From Flagellimonas chongwuensis (GTDB lineage: Bacteria; Bacteroidota; Bacteroidia; Flavobacteriales; Flavobacteriaceae), in assembly GCF_013376415.1 (NCBI RefSeq), contig NZ_WYET01000001.1, positions 496,001 through 560,000 of the forward strand: a DNA stretch of 64,000 nt, read 5' to 3'. Positions 25,689 to 35,991 of this stretch are shown one piece after another. The translations under genes and the position numbers were made by a program. Positions within the stretch are counted from its first letter, which is position 1; every line of letters begins with the position of its first letter. A model generated the notes under the pieces. It did no database searches, was not told where the DNA came from, and worked only from the letters and a program-made list of their open reading frames with translations.

Positions 25689-27047
25689 TTAATGTTCTTC
25701 TTTATATTTTGGATCCATTTTAAAATCCTCCATGAATTTGGTGGTATAGTTGCCGGCCAAATAATCTGGGTGATCCATCAATTGACGGTGAAATGGAATG
25801 GTCGTCTTTACACCTTCGATAACAAACTCGTCCAAGGCCCTTCTCATTTTGTTGATGGCTTCTTCCCTTGTTTGTGCGGTGGTAATCAACTTCGCGATCA
25901 TGGAATCATAATTCGGAGGAATCATGTAACCACTGTACACATGCGTATCCAAACGGACGCCGTGTCCACCGGGCGTATGAAGCGTTGTTATCTTTCCCGG
26001 AGAAGGTCTAAAGTCGTTATAAGGGTCTTCCGCGTTGATCCTACATTCGATGGAATGTAATTTTGGATAGTAGTTTTTACCGGAAATCGGCACACCACCC
26101 GCTACCAAAATTTGCTCACGGATCAAATCGTAATCCACCACCTGTTCTGTGATCGGGTGCTCTACCTGAATACGGGTGTTCATCTCCATAAAGTAGAAAT
26201 TCCGGTGTTTGTCCACCAAAAATTCAATGGTTCCCGCTCCTTCATATTTGATGTACTCGGCCGCCTTAACTGCTGCCTTGCCCATATCTTCACGGAGTTT
26301 GTCCGTCATAAATGGAGACGGGGTTTCTTCGGTAAGTTTTTGGTGCCTACGTTGAACGGAACAATCCCTTTCGGATAAGTGGCAAGCTTTTCCATATTGA
26401 TCACCAACAATCTGGATTTCGATATGGCGAGGCTCCTCAATCAACTTTTCCATGTACATTCCACCATTTCCAAAGGCTGCGGTCGCTTCGGTAACGGCAC
26501 TGTTGAAGTTTTTCTCCATTTGGTCTTCGGACCAGATGGCTCTCATTCCCTTTCCTCCACCACCAGCGGTAGCTTTGATCATTACAGGATACCCCATTTT
26601 TTTGGCTTCCTTTTTTGCATGATCAACATCTTTAAGTAGACCTTGGGAACCAGGTACGGTTGGTACTCCGGCTTTTCTCATGGTTTCCTTTGCTGTGGCC
26701 TTATCCCCCATTTTATCAATCTGGTCACCGGATGCACCAATGAATTTGATATCGTGCTCGGCACATATTTTGGAGAACTTGGAGTTTTCAGAAAGAAATC
26801 CGTACCCCGGATGAATGGCATCGGCGTTGGTAATTTCCGCTGCCGCTATAATATTTGGAATCTTCAGATAAGACTCACTGCTGGGTGCCGGACCAATACA
26901 AACGGCTTCGTCGGCAAAACGAACGTGAAGGCTTTCCTCATCCGCCTTAGAGTAAACGGCCACCGTTTTAATGCCCATTTCCTTGCAGGTTCTTATGATC
27001 CGCAAGGCAATTTCGCCCCTATTTGCAATCAATACTTTTTTAAACAT
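25689..27047 (-). CDS. accC: Acetyl-CoA carboxylase, biotin carboxylase subunit
   Basis: 452 residues from ATG 27047 ([17 protein letters not shown]), the family's usual start; a frame from 27056 adds only three residues. ATP-grasp features are clear: the glycine-rich loop [21 protein letters not shown], the [10 protein letters not shown] motif, EFLVD and [15 protein letters not shown] with the metal and catalytic residues. It carboxylates biotin on AccB using ATP and bicarbonate, the first step of malonyl-CoA formation. Last gene of the fabH-accB-accC run, 88 bp after accB, ended by a strong hairpin. Confidence 0.98.
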   Translation of the reverse strand: MFKKVLIANRGEIALRIIRTCKEMGIKTVAVYSKADEESLHVRFADEAVCIGPAPSSESYLKIPNIIAAAEITNADAIHPGYGFLSENSKFSKICAEHDIKFIGASGDQIDKMGDKATAKETMRKAGVPTVPGSQGLLKDVDHAKKEAKKMGYPVMIKATAGGGGKGMRAIWSEDQMEKNFNSAVTEATAAFGNGGMYMEKLIEEPRHIEIQIVGDQYGKACHLSERDCSVQRRHQKLTEETPSPFMTDKLREDMGKAAVKAAEYIKYEGAGTIEFLVDKHRNFYFMEMNTRIQVEHPITEQVVDYDLIREQILVAGGVPISGKNYYPKLHSIECRINAEDPYNDFRPSPGKITTLHTPGGHGVRLDTHVYSGYMIPPNYDSMIAKLITTAQTREEAINKMRRALDEFVIEGVKTTIPFHRQLMDHPDYLAGNYTTKFMEDFKMDPKYKEEH

Positions 27048-27134
27048 AGAACACAATCTTAAATTAGGAATTCTAAATCTTAAATGGTTCCGGGCGATGA
27101 TATTGATGGCCCAGAATCTATCATTTAAAATTCA

Positions 27135-27629
27135 CTACGACGGGTCTACCAAGAATAAGGGTTGGTCAAACTCAACAGGAGAGGAATCGTCAACCAAAAT
27201 CTTTACAATTTTACCTGAAACTTCGGATTCGATATCGTTGAAAAGTTTCATTGCCTCTATCACACAAAGAACATCTCCTTTGTTGATGGAAGTTCCAACC
27301 TCGACAAATGCTGGTTTGTCAGGCGAAGGTTTTCTATAAAAAGTTCCTATAATAGGAGATTTTATGGTAATGTATTTGGAGTCATCATCTGATTTTTTGG
27401 CTTCAGATGGTGCAGGTGCAGCGGTTTCTTGGGCTACTGGTGCTTGTGCTGCTGGAGCCGCTGCTGTTTGGGGAACAGGAATCTGTTGAACAATTGTGGT
27501 TTCTGGTGAACCTGAACCGGCGCTTCCCGTTCGAATGGTGATTTTGATATCCTCCATTTCCAGCTTCACCTCGCTGGCGCCCGATTTGGCGACAAACTTG
27601 ATTAAACTTTGAATTTCCTTAATGTCCAT
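27135..27629 (-). CDS. accB: Biotin carboxyl carrier protein of acetyl-CoA carboxylase
   Basis: 164 residues. The N-terminal helical part (about 1-35) is followed by an Ala/Pro/Gln-rich flexible linker (about 40-80) and a biotinyl domain (about 85-164) with the biotin-attachment motif EAMKLF, Lys128. The linker lets the biotin arm swing between AccC and the carboxyltransferase. It lies 25 bp downstream of fabH and 88 bp upstream of accC on the same strand, the standard fatty-acid initiation cluster. Confidence 0.98.
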   Translation of the reverse strand: MDIKEIQSLIKFVAKSGASEVKLEMEDIKITIRTGSAGSGSPETTIVQQIPVPQTAAAPAAQAPVAQETAAPAPSEAKKSDDDSKYITIKSPIIGTFYRKPSPDKPAFVEVGTSINKGDVLCVIEAMKLFNDIESEVSGKIVKILVDDSSPVEFDQPLFLVDPS

Positions 27630-27654
27630 GGAATATAATTTGTTAGTTGCGTGA

Positions 27655-28650
27655 TTAAGAATTATAGGCCCATTTTAAATAAATGGAACCCCATGTAAAA
27701 CCACCTCCAAAGGCGGCAAAAATTATGTTATCTCCTTTTTTTAACTGCTTCTCGAAGTCGTACAACAACAAGGGCAATGTTGCGGAGGTCGTATTTCCGT
27801 AACGGTCGATGTTGATTAGAACTTTTTCTGGTTCTACTCCCATTCGATTTGCTGTGGCATCGATGATACGTTTATTGGCTTGGTGGGGCGCTAACCATTG
27901 CACATCATCTTTTGTCAAATTGTTCCGCTCCATGATCAGTGCCGATACATCTGCCATATTGGATACCGCGAATTTAAAAACGGACTTACCGTCTTGGTAC
28001 ACAAAATGTTGTTTGTTTTTTACGGTTGCCTCAGAAGCAGGCAGAATAGAGCCGCCTGCATCAATCTTTAAAAATTGACGACCAATACCATCAGAGCGAA
28101 GATATTCGTCTTGAAGTCCCAATCCTTCTTCATTAGGTTCAAAAAGAACCGCTCCGGCTCCATCACCAAAAATAATACAAGTAGTTCTATCCGTATAATC
28201 TATTATGGAGGACATTTTATCGGCCCCAATGACCAATACTTTTTTATATCTACCGGATTCAATATAGCTGGCTGCCGTGGACATCCCGTATAAAAAGCTG
28301 GAACACGCTGCCTGCAAGTCGTAGGCGAAAGCGTTTACAGCACCAATTTCTGAAGCCACATATGCAGCGGTTGATGCTACGGGCAAGTCGGGGGTTGCGG
28401 TTGCTACAAGCACAAAATCTATTTCGGAAGCTTCAATGCCTCTTTTTTGAAGCAGGTCTTCTGCGGCTTTGATGGCCATAAAAGATGTTCCTGCATTCTC
28501 TTCTTTTAAGATTCTACGTTCCTTGATTCCGGTTCTGGTAGTTATCCATTCATCGTTGGTATCTACCATAGTTTCCAGTACTTTATTGGAAAGTACAAAA
28601 TCGGGAACATATCCTCCTACAGCTGTTATTGCTGCTGTTGTTTTCTTCAT
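27655..28650 (-). CDS. fabH: 3-oxoacyl-ACP synthase III
   Basis: 331 residues with the thiolase-type fold of KAS III. The catalytic triad is visible: Cys116 in [12 protein letters not shown], His in [11 protein letters not shown] and Asn in [12 protein letters not shown]. FabH condenses acetyl-CoA (or branched starters) with malonyl-ACP to start fatty-acid synthesis; flavobacteria make abundant iso-branched acids, so a branched-CoA preference is plausible but not provable here. It follows rpmF after a terminator-containing gap of about 170 bp, so it probably also has its own promoter. Confidence 0.97.
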   Translation of the reverse strand: MKKTTAAITAVGGYVPDFVLSNKVLETMVDTNDEWITTRTGIKERRILKEENAGTSFMAIKAAEDLLQKRGIEASEIDFVLVATATPDLPVASTAAYVASEIGAVNAFAYDLQAACSSFLYGMSTAASYIESGRYKKVLVIGADKMSSIIDYTDRTTCIIFGDGAGAVLFEPNEEGLGLQDEYLRSDGIGRQFLKIDAGGSILPASEATVKNKQHFVYQDGKSVFKFAVSNMADVSALIMERNNLTKDDVQWLAPHQANKRIIDATANRMGVEPEKVLINIDRYGNTTSATLPLLLYDFEKQLKKGDNIIFAAFGGGFTWGSIYLKWAYNS

Positions 28651-28773
28651 TTTAGCCTCTCTTTATTGTCAAAAAGAATCAAATTTGACCCAAAAGCGGT
28701 GAAAATTAGTCATTTTATATGACTTTATGGGCAAAATTAATCGTTTTTGGGTGTTAACGTGGGCCCATAAAAA

Positions 28774-28801
28774 AACTCCCGTTAAAAATTGAACGGGAGT
28801 T
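28774..28801 (-). terminator. Terminator downstream of rpmF
   Basis: Inverted repeat with 10-bp arms (AACTCCCGTT and AACGGGAGTT) and an 8-nt loop, followed on the minus strand by seven T. It separates DUF177-rpmF from fabH and may allow partial read-through. Confidence 0.85.
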
Positions 28802-28824
28802 GCTTTATTTTAAGGTGTTTGCGA

Positions 28825-29025
28825 TTAGGCCGCTGTTTCCTCTTCAGTTTTGTCGATCAAAATCTGACCTCTGTAGTACAATTTGCCTTCGTGCCAATGT
28901 GCTCTGTGCATCAAGTGCATTTCACCTGTTGTTGAGTCTTTGGCAATTGTAGGCGCAACTGCTTTGTAGTGGGTTCTTCTTTTGTCCCTTCTGGTTTTTG
29001 ATATTTTTCTCTTAGGATGTGCCAT
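28825..29025 (-). CDS. rpmF: 50S ribosomal protein L32
   Basis: 66 residues, basic N-terminus [20 protein letters not shown] typical of L32, then a short segment with H-R-A-H-W. The four zinc-binding cysteines found in some L32 proteins are absent, so this is a Cys-free version. It lies 7 bp after the DUF177 gene, the very common yceD-rpmF pairing, and its mRNA ends at the hairpin 28774-28801. Confidence 0.96.
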   Translation of the reverse strand: MAHPKRKISKTRRDKRRTHYKAVAPTIAKDSTTGEMHLMHRAHWHEGKLYYRGQILIDKTEEETAA

Positions 29026-29032
29026 TATAAAC

Positions 29033-29566
29033 CTATTTATCCGTTAGTAACTTTTTTAAATCGTCCCACCTGGGGTCTGTGTCTTCTGATGGTTTTGTAT
29101 TCTCTTTTGGCTGAAGCTCTTCTAGCTTGTCCAAGATTTCGGATTGCAATGTGCCATCTTCCACTCCGGGATGAACCCTTTTTTGTGGAACGGCCAGCAC
29201 CAACATTTCGTATATGTACTGTGCAATATTAAATTGGTGTTCTCCATGTGGAATGATAAGGATCTCATCGTCTTCATCATTGTACTCTTCGCCAAACTTG
29301 ACGACTAGTTTCAATTTGGAATCAATAGGCTGGTCAAAAGGTTCGCCCGTTAAGTCACAATCCACATTTATGGTTCCCTCCGCTTCAATCTGAAGTTCCA
29401 TCATCGTGCTCATTTTATCCAAAATGGCATCAATTTTTACGGAAGCTCCGTTAAATTCTTGGTAGTCAAAAGATTCAAAGAACGCATCATCAATTTCGTA
29501 CACAAAGTTATGTTTTCCCAACTTCAGACCTGAAAAAGGGATATTAAACTCTTTCAGCTTCATCAT
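29033..29566 (-). CDS. DUF177/YceD-family protein
   Basis: About 177 residues from ATG 29566 (or 29563, [12 protein letters not shown]); the frame to 29653 adds a leader that does not resemble the family. It is acidic, with the conserved core IDVDCDLT-like segment (here [14 protein letters not shown]) and an acidic [12 protein letters not shown] region. YceD family members sit next to rpmF and have been tied to 23S rRNA accumulation; the precise activity is unsettled. Only 7 bp separate it from rpmF, and it follows pdxA after about 110 bp. Confidence 0.85.
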   Translation of the reverse strand: MMKLKEFNIPFSGLKLGKHNFVYEIDDAFFESFDYQEFNGASVKIDAILDKMSTMMELQIEAEGTINVDCDLTGEPFDQPIDSKLKLVVKFGEEYNDEDDEILIIPHGEHQFNIAQYIYEMLVLAVPQKRVHPGVEDGTLQSEILDKLEELQPKENTKPSEDTDPRWDDLKKLLTDK

Positions 29567-29676
29567 TTCTACACTTAAGGTTTGTGTACCAGCCTTTAAA
29601 GGCGGGTGCAAAGATACTACTAATTTACAAAACTGCAATTCTTGCCACAACAAATATCCAAAATGAATACAACTTT

Positions 29677-30729
29677 TTACCCTCCGCGCTTAATTTTCTG
29701 CTTTTTTAGAGGGTTTTCGGTGAGTTCTTGGTATTCGGTCCGGTTCCTAAACACTTGAATGGCAGTAAAAACTGCTTCTTTAAACGAACTGTCGTCCGCC
29801 TTGCCCTTGCCTGCAATTTCGTAGGCGGTGCCATGATCGGGTGATGTTCTTACCTTATTTAGACCTGCAGTATAATTGACTCCCTTTCCAAAAGAGAGTG
29901 TTTTAAATGGGATTAGCCCTTGATCGTGGTATGCCGCCAGTATGGCATCAAAATTTTTATGATTGTCAGAACCAAAGAAACTATCGGCCGAATAGGGGCC
30001 GTACACCAAAGTGCCCTTGTCGAACAATTCTTTTATGGTAGGTTTTAGGATTTTATCGTCCTCTTCCCCAATGGTTCCGTTGTCCCCACTGTGCGGATTG
30101 ATCCCCAAAAGCGCAATTTTGGGTTTACGAATGCCAAAATCCATTTTTAGCGATTCCTCCATGGTAACAACTTTGTTGCGGATAAGCTTTGGGGTTATGG
30201 CCTTGGCCACATCCTTTACGGCGATGTGATCGGTAAGCAGACCTACCCGAAGTTCGTTGGTTACCATAAACATCAGACTTTCACCTTTCAGTTCTTGGGC
30301 CAAAAAATCGGTATGTCCGGGAAACTTGAAATCTTCGGATTGTATATTGTTTTTGTTGATGGGTGCCGTCACCAAAACATCGGTCTTATTTTCTTTTAGG
30401 GCATTCACGGCGGCCTTCAATGATGTAATGGCAAATTCACCGGCCTCCTTTGTGGCCTGTCCGTACTGAATACTGGGAACATCCTTGCTCACATTTACGA
30501 TATTGACTTTTCCTTCCAAGGCCTGGTCGGCATCGCGGACACCGTTGAATTTGATATCCAGCCCAAAATCTTTGATCTGTTGTGAAACAATCTTGTTGGA
30601 TGCAAATAGTACTGGTGTGCAAAAGTCCAACATTCTTGCATCCTCAAAAGTTTTGAGCGCTACCTCGCACCCAATTCCGTTAATGTCTCCAATGGAGATC
30701 CCCAATCGTATTTTTTGATTTTCCTTCAT
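29677..30729 (-). CDS. pdxA: 4-hydroxythreonine-4-phosphate dehydrogenase
   Basis: 350 residues. N-terminal IRLGISIGDINGIGCEVALK is the family start, and the metal-binding histidines appear in PGHTDFLAQ, GINPHSGDNG and AYHDQGLIPFK. PdxA oxidises 4-phosphohydroxy-L-threonine with NAD in the DXP-dependent pyridoxal phosphate pathway; PLP is the cofactor of the alanine racemase encoded further right. It is divergent from ribE across 59 bp, pairing two vitamin pathways at one control region. Confidence 0.97.
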   Translation of the reverse strand: MKENQKIRLGISIGDINGIGCEVALKTFEDARMLDFCTPVLFASNKIVSQQIKDFGLDIKFNGVRDADQALEGKVNIVNVSKDVPSIQYGQATKEAGEFAITSLKAAVNALKENKTDVLVTAPINKNNIQSEDFKFPGHTDFLAQELKGESLMFMVTNELRVGLLTDHIAVKDVAKAITPKLIRNKVVTMEESLKMDFGIRKPKIALLGINPHSGDNGTIGEEDDKILKPTIKELFDKGTLVYGPYSADSFFGSDNHKNFDAILAAYHDQGLIPFKTLSFGKGVNYTAGLNKVRTSPDHGTAYEIAGKGKADDSSFKEAVFTAIQVFRNRTEYQELTENPLKKQKIKRGG

Positions 30730-30788
30730 AAAATGAATGCCGTTATGGCTACTTTTGCATTACAAAACTAGTCAATTAATAAGACACA
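30730..30788. promoter_or_regulatory. Divergent pdxA-ribE promoter region with -7-like elements
   Basis: The 59-bp gap carries TACTTTTG on the plus strand (30750-30757) and TAGTTTTG on the minus strand (30763-30770), each matching the Bacteroidota -7 consensus TAnnTTTG. Neither has a convincing TTTG -33 element at 19 bp, so both are tentative. Confidence 0.35.
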
Positions 30789-31379
30789 ATGTTCACAGGG
30801 ATCATAGAGACTTTAGGGAAAGTTGAAAAGCTGGAAAAAGAGGGCGGAAATCTTCATATAACAGTTTCTTCCACAATTACTTCTGAATTAAAGATAGACC
30901 AAAGTGTTTCGCACAACGGGGTATGCCTAACCGTTGTTTCCATTCATGCCGATCAGTATACCGTGACCGCTATTGAAGAAACCCTGAGCAAAACCAATTT
31001 AGGCGACCTGAAGGTTGGGGAAGTGGTCAATTTGGAGCGGGCGATGTTGCTCGGCGCGCGTTTGGACGGACATATTGTTCAAGGGCACGTGGATCAAACC
31101 GCAACTTGTAAATCCATTGAGGAGAAGGATGGCAGTTGGGTCTATACCTTTGCATACGATTCCAGACTCAATAATGTGACCATCGAAAAAGGCTCCATTA
31201 CGGTGGACGGAGTTAGTTTGACCGTTGTGGATTCCAAAAAAGACAGTTTTAGCGTTGCGATAATTCCTTACACCTACGAGCATACCCGTTTCCACACCTA
31301 CAAAGTAGGTGGCACCATTAACCTAGAGTTCGATGTGGTTGGAAAATATGTTTCCAGATTATTGGAGTTGCGAGGGTAA
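30789..31379 (+). CDS. ribE: Riboflavin synthase, alpha subunit
   Basis: 196 residues with two similar lumazine-binding barrels (about 1-90 and 91-190). The family start MFTGIIETLG and the second-domain motif GHIVQGHVDQTATC are both present, as is SHNGVCLTV in the first barrel. The enzyme dismutates two 6,7-dimethyl-8-ribityllumazine molecules to riboflavin. No other rib gene is adjacent. Its stop lies 4 bp from the convergent symporter stop, without a visible terminator. Confidence 0.97.
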   Translation: MFTGIIETLGKVEKLEKEGGNLHITVSSTITSELKIDQSVSHNGVCLTVVSIHADQYTVTAIEETLSKTNLGDLKVGEVVNLERAMLLGARLDGHIVQGHVDQTATCKSIEEKDGSWVYTFAYDSRLNNVTIEKGSITVDGVSLTVVDSKKDSFSVAIIPYTYEHTRFHTYKVGGTINLEFDVVGKYVSRLLELRG

Positions 31380-31383
31380 CCCG

Positions 31384-33192
31384 CTAAAACACGTTTTTCA
31401 TTCCTTGCCATACCTTTAATAATACAAAAGCGGAAAGGGCTACTACAACAGTTAGAATGATGGCCAATTGGTATTCTCCATAAATCCAATATCCTGTGGC
31501 GAACATAATGGAGTAAATCAATACAACTCCTGATAGCATTGCCTTAATTCCTGATGGTACACTCCACTTTTCGTTTGTCTTGACTATTTCCACATTTTCG
31601 ACCTCCGCTTCATCAACAACTTTTGCCCAACCTGGACCTCCTGGCTGAATTTTTAGATAGAAGCTTCGAAGCACCTCTTTACTTTCCGGTTGGGTAACAA
31701 ATGTGGCTGTTAACCAGATAATGGAAGTTACTATCATTATAAAAGGTAAATCGGCCCATTCAGGAAAAATACCTGTGTCCGGAGCAAACAAATAACCTCG
31801 CAAAGGAGTGGTTTCGAGTAAAACCGCTAGTATTCCTGATGAGAACATGGCGGTAATTTCACTCCAAGCGTTGATTCGCCACCAGAACCACCTTAATATG
31901 AAAATAAGCCCTGTTCCCGCTCCAAATGATAAAAGCAGGTTGAACACTCCCATGGCATCCTGTAGGGCCAATGCCAAAAACGCACTCAACACCATTAACA
32001 GTACGGTAGAAATCCTACCCACATTTACCATTTGTTTTTCTGATGCCTCTGGATTTATTTGTTGCTTATAAAAATCATACACTATGTAGGAGGAACCCCA
32101 GTTCAATTGCGTAGAAATGGTGGACATATAGGCCGCAACCAGAGAGGCTAGAACCACACCTAAAAGACCTGTTGGGAGTTTTGTCATCATGGCGGAATAG
32201 GCCAAGTCATGTCCCAGCTTATCCTCTGTTACATTGGGGAAGGCTTCGTGGATACTCGCAACATCCGGATATACTACCAAGGAGGCCAAAGCCACTAGAA
32301 TCCAAGGCCAAGGTCTTAAAGCATAATGCATAATATTAAAGAAGAAGGTAGCTCCAATAGCGTGATTCTCATTTTTCGCCGCCAACATTCGTTGTGCAAT
32401 ATAACCTCCACCGCCTGGTTCGCCTCCAGGATACCAAGAACTCCACCATTGCACCGCCAAGGGTATGATCAGCGCAGTGATCAAGGCTTTTTTATCACTG
32501 AAATCGGGGAGTATGCTCAATTTATCTTTTACATTCTCATTTTCCAGAACCGCTTGCAATCCGCCCACTTCGGGCAAATTAACCAGATAATAAGCAGCTC
32601 CTATTGCTCCGGCCATTGCCATAAAAAACAGGAAAAAATCACTGTACACAACACCCTTAAATCCACCTAGGGCACTAAAAATAACAGTGATAAGGCCTGC
32701 GCTTACCACAGTTACCCAAGGGTCCAACCCTAGCATTACGCCACCTATCTTTATGGCGGCCAAGGTAACGGAGGCCATGGTGATCACATTGAACAAAACC
32801 CCAAGATATATGGCCCTGAACTTTCTTAAAAAGCTTGCTGCCTTTCCCCCGTATCTTAATTCATAAAATTCCAGATCCGTTTTTACGTTAGATTTTCTCC
32901 AAAGCTTGGCATAAACAAAAACGGTCAACATCCCTGTCAACAAAAAGCACCACCACCCCCAGTTTCCTGAAACACCATTGGAGCGAACCAAATCGGTCAC
33001 CAAATTGGGCGTATCCGTGGAAAAAGTCGTAGCGACCATGGACAATCCCAAAAGCCACCAGGGCATACTTCGGCCGGATAAAAAATATTCTGTTGAATTT
33101 TGTCCGGATTTTTTTGAAACATAAATCCCTATGAAGAGGACCAAAGCAAAAAATCCAAAAATGATGGTGTAATCTAAAAGCTCTAATTTCAT
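31384..33192 (-). CDS. Sodium:solute symporter family (SSS) transporter
   Basis: 602 residues with about 13-14 transmembrane helices. SSS features include the helix-1 segment near residues 1-25, EYFLSGRSMPWWLLGLSM, the SGxxG-like turn at about 170-185 and repeated Gly-rich helices. A long loop near 490-520 and two further TMs at the C-terminus follow. The family co-transports sugars, amino acids, sialic acid or similar solutes with Na+; the substrate is not identifiable. It is divergent from the TauE/SafE gene across 70 bp. Confidence 0.92.
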   Translation of the reverse strand: MKLELLDYTIIFGFFALVLFIGIYVSKKSGQNSTEYFLSGRSMPWWLLGLSMVATTFSTDTPNLVTDLVRSNGVSGNWGWWCFLLTGMLTVFVYAKLWRKSNVKTDLEFYELRYGGKAASFLRKFRAIYLGVLFNVITMASVTLAAIKIGGVMLGLDPWVTVVSAGLITVIFSALGGFKGVVYSDFFLFFMAMAGAIGAAYYLVNLPEVGGLQAVLENENVKDKLSILPDFSDKKALITALIIPLAVQWWSSWYPGGEPGGGGYIAQRMLAAKNENHAIGATFFFNIMHYALRPWPWILVALASLVVYPDVASIHEAFPNVTEDKLGHDLAYSAMMTKLPTGLLGVVLASLVAAYMSTISTQLNWGSSYIVYDFYKQQINPEASEKQMVNVGRISTVLLMVLSAFLALALQDAMGVFNLLLSFGAGTGLIFILRWFWWRINAWSEITAMFSSGILAVLLETTPLRGYLFAPDTGIFPEWADLPFIMIVTSIIWLTATFVTQPESKEVLRSFYLKIQPGGPGWAKVVDEAEVENVEIVKTNEKWSVPSGIKAMLSGVVLIYSIMFATGYWIYGEYQLAIILTVVVALSAFVLLKVWQGMKNVF

Positions 33193-33262
33193 TTGTTCAG
33201 TTTGGCTGGAGCTAAAGATAGTTTTTTTGGGTTACTTTTGTGAACCCGCAAAAAAAATCCTC

Positions 33263-34018
33263 ATGTTTCTTTCTGCTTTCTCCGACATTTCTGTTGCCGC
33301 TTGGACCATGGCCGCTACCGCTGCTTTTTTGATGGGGGTCTCCAAAGCGGGACTTAAGGGCATGTCCATTTTTAATGTGACCCTTATGGCTTTGGCCTTT
33401 GGTTCGAGAGCTTCTACGGGGCTTTTTATTCCGCTGCTGATTGTTGGGGATATTTTTGCGGTGGTCTATTACAACCGACACGCCCAATGGAAATACATTT
33501 TTAAGTTTATTCCATGGATGATCCTTGGGATACTCGTCGGAGTATTGGTCGGCAAAGATCTTCCTGAATGGGAATTTAAATGGGGGATGGTAATTGTGAT
33601 ATTTATAAGTTTGGCGATGCTCATTTGGTGGGATAGAAGAAAGTCCCAAACCGTGCCCACCCATTGGTTGTTTTCGGGTTCTATGGGAATTTTGGCCGGA
33701 ATCTGTACCATGATCGGCAATTTGGCCGGTGCCTTCACCAATATTTTCTTTTTGGCCATGCGATTGCCCAAGAACGAGTTTGTGGGTACGGCAGCTTGGC
33801 TGTTCTTTATCACTAATTTGTTCAAACTTCCTTTTCATGTATTTGTTTGGAAAACGGTTACGGTTGAAAGCCTTCTGATTAACTTAAGGCTTTTGCCCGC
33901 CATTCTTCTCGGTTTGATTTTGGGCGTTTTCTTGGTGAAGAAAATCAACGAAAAAAACTACAAGCGTTTTATCTTGATTGTAACGGCCATTGGTGCTGTG
34001 GCAATTTTGTTTAAATAA
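33263..34018 (+). CDS. TauE/SafE (sulfite exporter-like) membrane protein
   Basis: 251 residues from ATG 33263; an upstream in-frame ATG at 33227 lies in the promoter-like region, where TACTTTTG at 33233-33240 resembles a -7 element. About seven to eight TM helices are visible, with the family's repeated small-residue segments (AAFLMGVSKAGLKGMSIFN and GILAGICTMIGNLAGAFTNI). Members move organosulfur or organic anions across the inner membrane. The SulP gene follows on the same strand after a 279-bp gap. Confidence 0.88.
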   Translation: MFLSAFSDISVAAWTMAATAAFLMGVSKAGLKGMSIFNVTLMALAFGSRASTGLFIPLLIVGDIFAVVYYNRHAQWKYIFKFIPWMILGILVGVLVGKDLPEWEFKWGMVIVIFISLAMLIWWDRRKSQTVPTHWLFSGSMGILAGICTMIGNLAGAFTNIFFLAMRLPKNEFVGTAAWLFFITNLFKLPFHVFVWKTVTVESLLINLRLLPAILLGLILGVFLVKKINEKNYKRFILIVTAIGAVAILFK

Positions 34019-34297
34019 CTTTTTCTTTTTTTGAAAAGGTATTTCTACCAATATGATTCGTTTATGAAGATTCCGCAGGAGCTGGGCATGAGCCAGAGCA
34101 AAGGATTGTCTAGTCGGATGAGAATTTCAAGAACATGGCCGAACCAATTCGTAGACTAGTAGACAAGGCGTATGCCGATAGATATTTATGTAAGAATGAA
34201 TTTTTCAGACCAAGATAAAACACCAAAGGCTCGAGGGTTAATTTCGAAAGTTGTAAATTTCAAGTAAAATAAAACTCACAATAGAACCTAACCAATT
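34019..34297. other. 279-bp intergenic gap with short degenerate open frames
   Basis: Between the TauE/SafE and SulP genes. One frame gives a 31-codon ORF from ATG 34064, two consecutive TAG stops, then another 31 codons from about 34173 to a stop near 34268. A second frame reads DENFKNMAEPIRRLVDKAYA and onward, which looks protein-like but is interrupted upstream. I recognise no family; it may be a decayed gene or the SulP leader. No hairpin terminator or strong promoter is visible. Confidence 0.3.
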
Positions 34298-35962
34298 ATG
34301 GCAAAATTTTACGATACAAAATATTTTAAAGGCGATTTTACTGGCGGACTCGTGGCGGGCATCGTAGCGCTACCGCTGGCATTGGCTTTTGGTGTGCAAT
34401 CCGGTCTCGGTGCAATCTCAGGGCTGTACGGTGCAATCGCAATTGGTATACTTGCCGCCTTGTTTGGGGGAACAAAAACACAGGCTAGCGGCCCAACCGG
34501 ACCAATGACCGTGGTTTCGGCAGCTTTGGTGGCCAGTGCCATTGACTTGACAGGAAGTTTGGAAAGTGCAATGGGCATCATTATTCTGAGTTTCTTTGTC
34601 GGCGGGGTATTACAGATAATTTTCGGGCTAGTAAACATTGCCGGATATATCAAATACTTTCCCTACCCCGTAATTTCGGGTTTCATGAGCGGTGTGGGAC
34701 TCATTATCATCATCCTGCAAATATTCCCGTTCGTTGGTTTGGATTCGGCAAAATCTACTATAAAGGTAATGTCTGATTTACCCAGACTTTTTACCGAGTT
34801 TAATTGGCAAGCTTTGGTTTTGGGAGCAATGACGGTGATAATTTATTATCTCTTTCCAAAAATCAACAAGACCGTACCCAGCGCTCTAGTTGCTTTGATT
34901 GCGGTATCTATCTTTTCCTATTTTATAAATTGGGATGTTCCTATTATTGGAGAAATACCTTCGGGATTACCCTCACTGCAAATAGACGGCCTTTTCAGCA
35001 TTGATAGTGAAGCCTATTTTATGGTTTTGGAATATGGACTGGTCTTGGCCGTTTTGGGTTCCATTGACTCGTTGTTGACCTCGGTAATTGCGGATAACAT
35101 GACCAAAACCAAGCATAATAGCAATCGCGAGCTAATCGGCCAAGGTATTGGCAATATGGTGGCAGCATTGATTGGGGGCATACCTGGCGCAGGAGCAACC
35201 AAGGGTACTGTGGTAAACATAAACAATGGTGGTAAAACGAGGCTTTCCGGAGCCTTGCACGGCACATTTCTCTTGGCCGTTTTATTGGGGTTGAGTTCAC
35301 TCGCAGCATACATCCCCTTGGCTGTGCTTGCAGGAATATTGATTCCGATTGGGTTTAAAATTATCGATACACGTGGTCTCAAACATATAAAGATAATGCC
35401 TAAGGCTGATTCCGTGGTACTGATCATTGTTTTATTATGGACCACATTTGGCAGTCTGATCCAAGCAGTTGGTATTGGGGTAACGCTGGCGGCATTGTTG
35501 TTTATGAAACGCGCCAGTGATATTGGGGAAAAGGGCATGGAGGTTGGTACCCTTGCGGGTTTTGATGGGGAAAGGCCTTGGGTAGATGAGGAGAGTTTCT
35601 ACGAGAAATATAAGGACCAAGTATTTATCAAACATTTAAATGGTCCGTTGTTTTTTGGTTTTACGTCATACTTTCAGGATCAGGTAAAAAATATTGATGA
35701 ACATATAAAAGTACTTGTCATCCGTATGGACCGTGTACCACATATCGATCAGTCGGGTGTCTATGCTCTGGAAACCATCATTTTTGATTTATCCAATAAA
35801 AACGTAAAAACCGTTTTAACTGGCTTGCAGGAACAGCCCAAACGGCTTATTGAAAGTATTGATATTATTCCCGACTTGGTTCCCGAAGAACAGGTCTTTT
35901 CAGAAGTTCAGGACAGTTTTTCTTGGATTGCCAAGGAGTTGGAAACTCAAAACCATTCATAA
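34298..35962 (+). CDS. SulP-family inorganic anion transporter with STAS domain
   Basis: 554 residues. The membrane part (about 1-410) has 12-14 helices, with the family motifs FTGGLVAGIVALPLALAFG, GLYGAIAIGILAALFGGTKTQASGPTGP and GIGNMVAALIGGIPGAGATKGT. The C-terminal STAS domain (about 440-545) contains VPHIDQSGVYALETII. SulP proteins carry sulfate, bicarbonate, chloride or other anions. No carbonic anhydrase or sulfate-assimilation gene is adjacent, so the substrate stays open. A bidirectional terminator follows. Confidence 0.95.
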   Translation: MAKFYDTKYFKGDFTGGLVAGIVALPLALAFGVQSGLGAISGLYGAIAIGILAALFGGTKTQASGPTGPMTVVSAALVASAIDLTGSLESAMGIIILSFFVGGVLQIIFGLVNIAGYIKYFPYPVISGFMSGVGLIIIILQIFPFVGLDSAKSTIKVMSDLPRLFTEFNWQALVLGAMTVIIYYLFPKINKTVPSALVALIAVSIFSYFINWDVPIIGEIPSGLPSLQIDGLFSIDSEAYFMVLEYGLVLAVLGSIDSLLTSVIADNMTKTKHNSNRELIGQGIGNMVAALIGGIPGAGATKGTVVNINNGGKTRLSGALHGTFLLAVLLGLSSLAAYIPLAVLAGILIPIGFKIIDTRGLKHIKIMPKADSVVLIIVLLWTTFGSLIQAVGIGVTLAALLFMKRASDIGEKGMEVGTLAGFDGERPWVDEESFYEKYKDQVFIKHLNGPLFFGFTSYFQDQVKNIDEHIKVLVIRMDRVPHIDQSGVYALETIIFDLSNKNVKTVLTGLQEQPKRLIESIDIIPDLVPEEQVFSEVQDSFSWIAKELETQNHS

Positions 35963-35991
35963 ATTTGTTCAAGAATTATAATAGGAATAGA

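Noticed and set aside
26643..27062. Long plus-strand ORFs opposite accC (for example 139 residues)
   Set aside because: Antisense shadows of a strongly conserved gene, with no recognisable domain.
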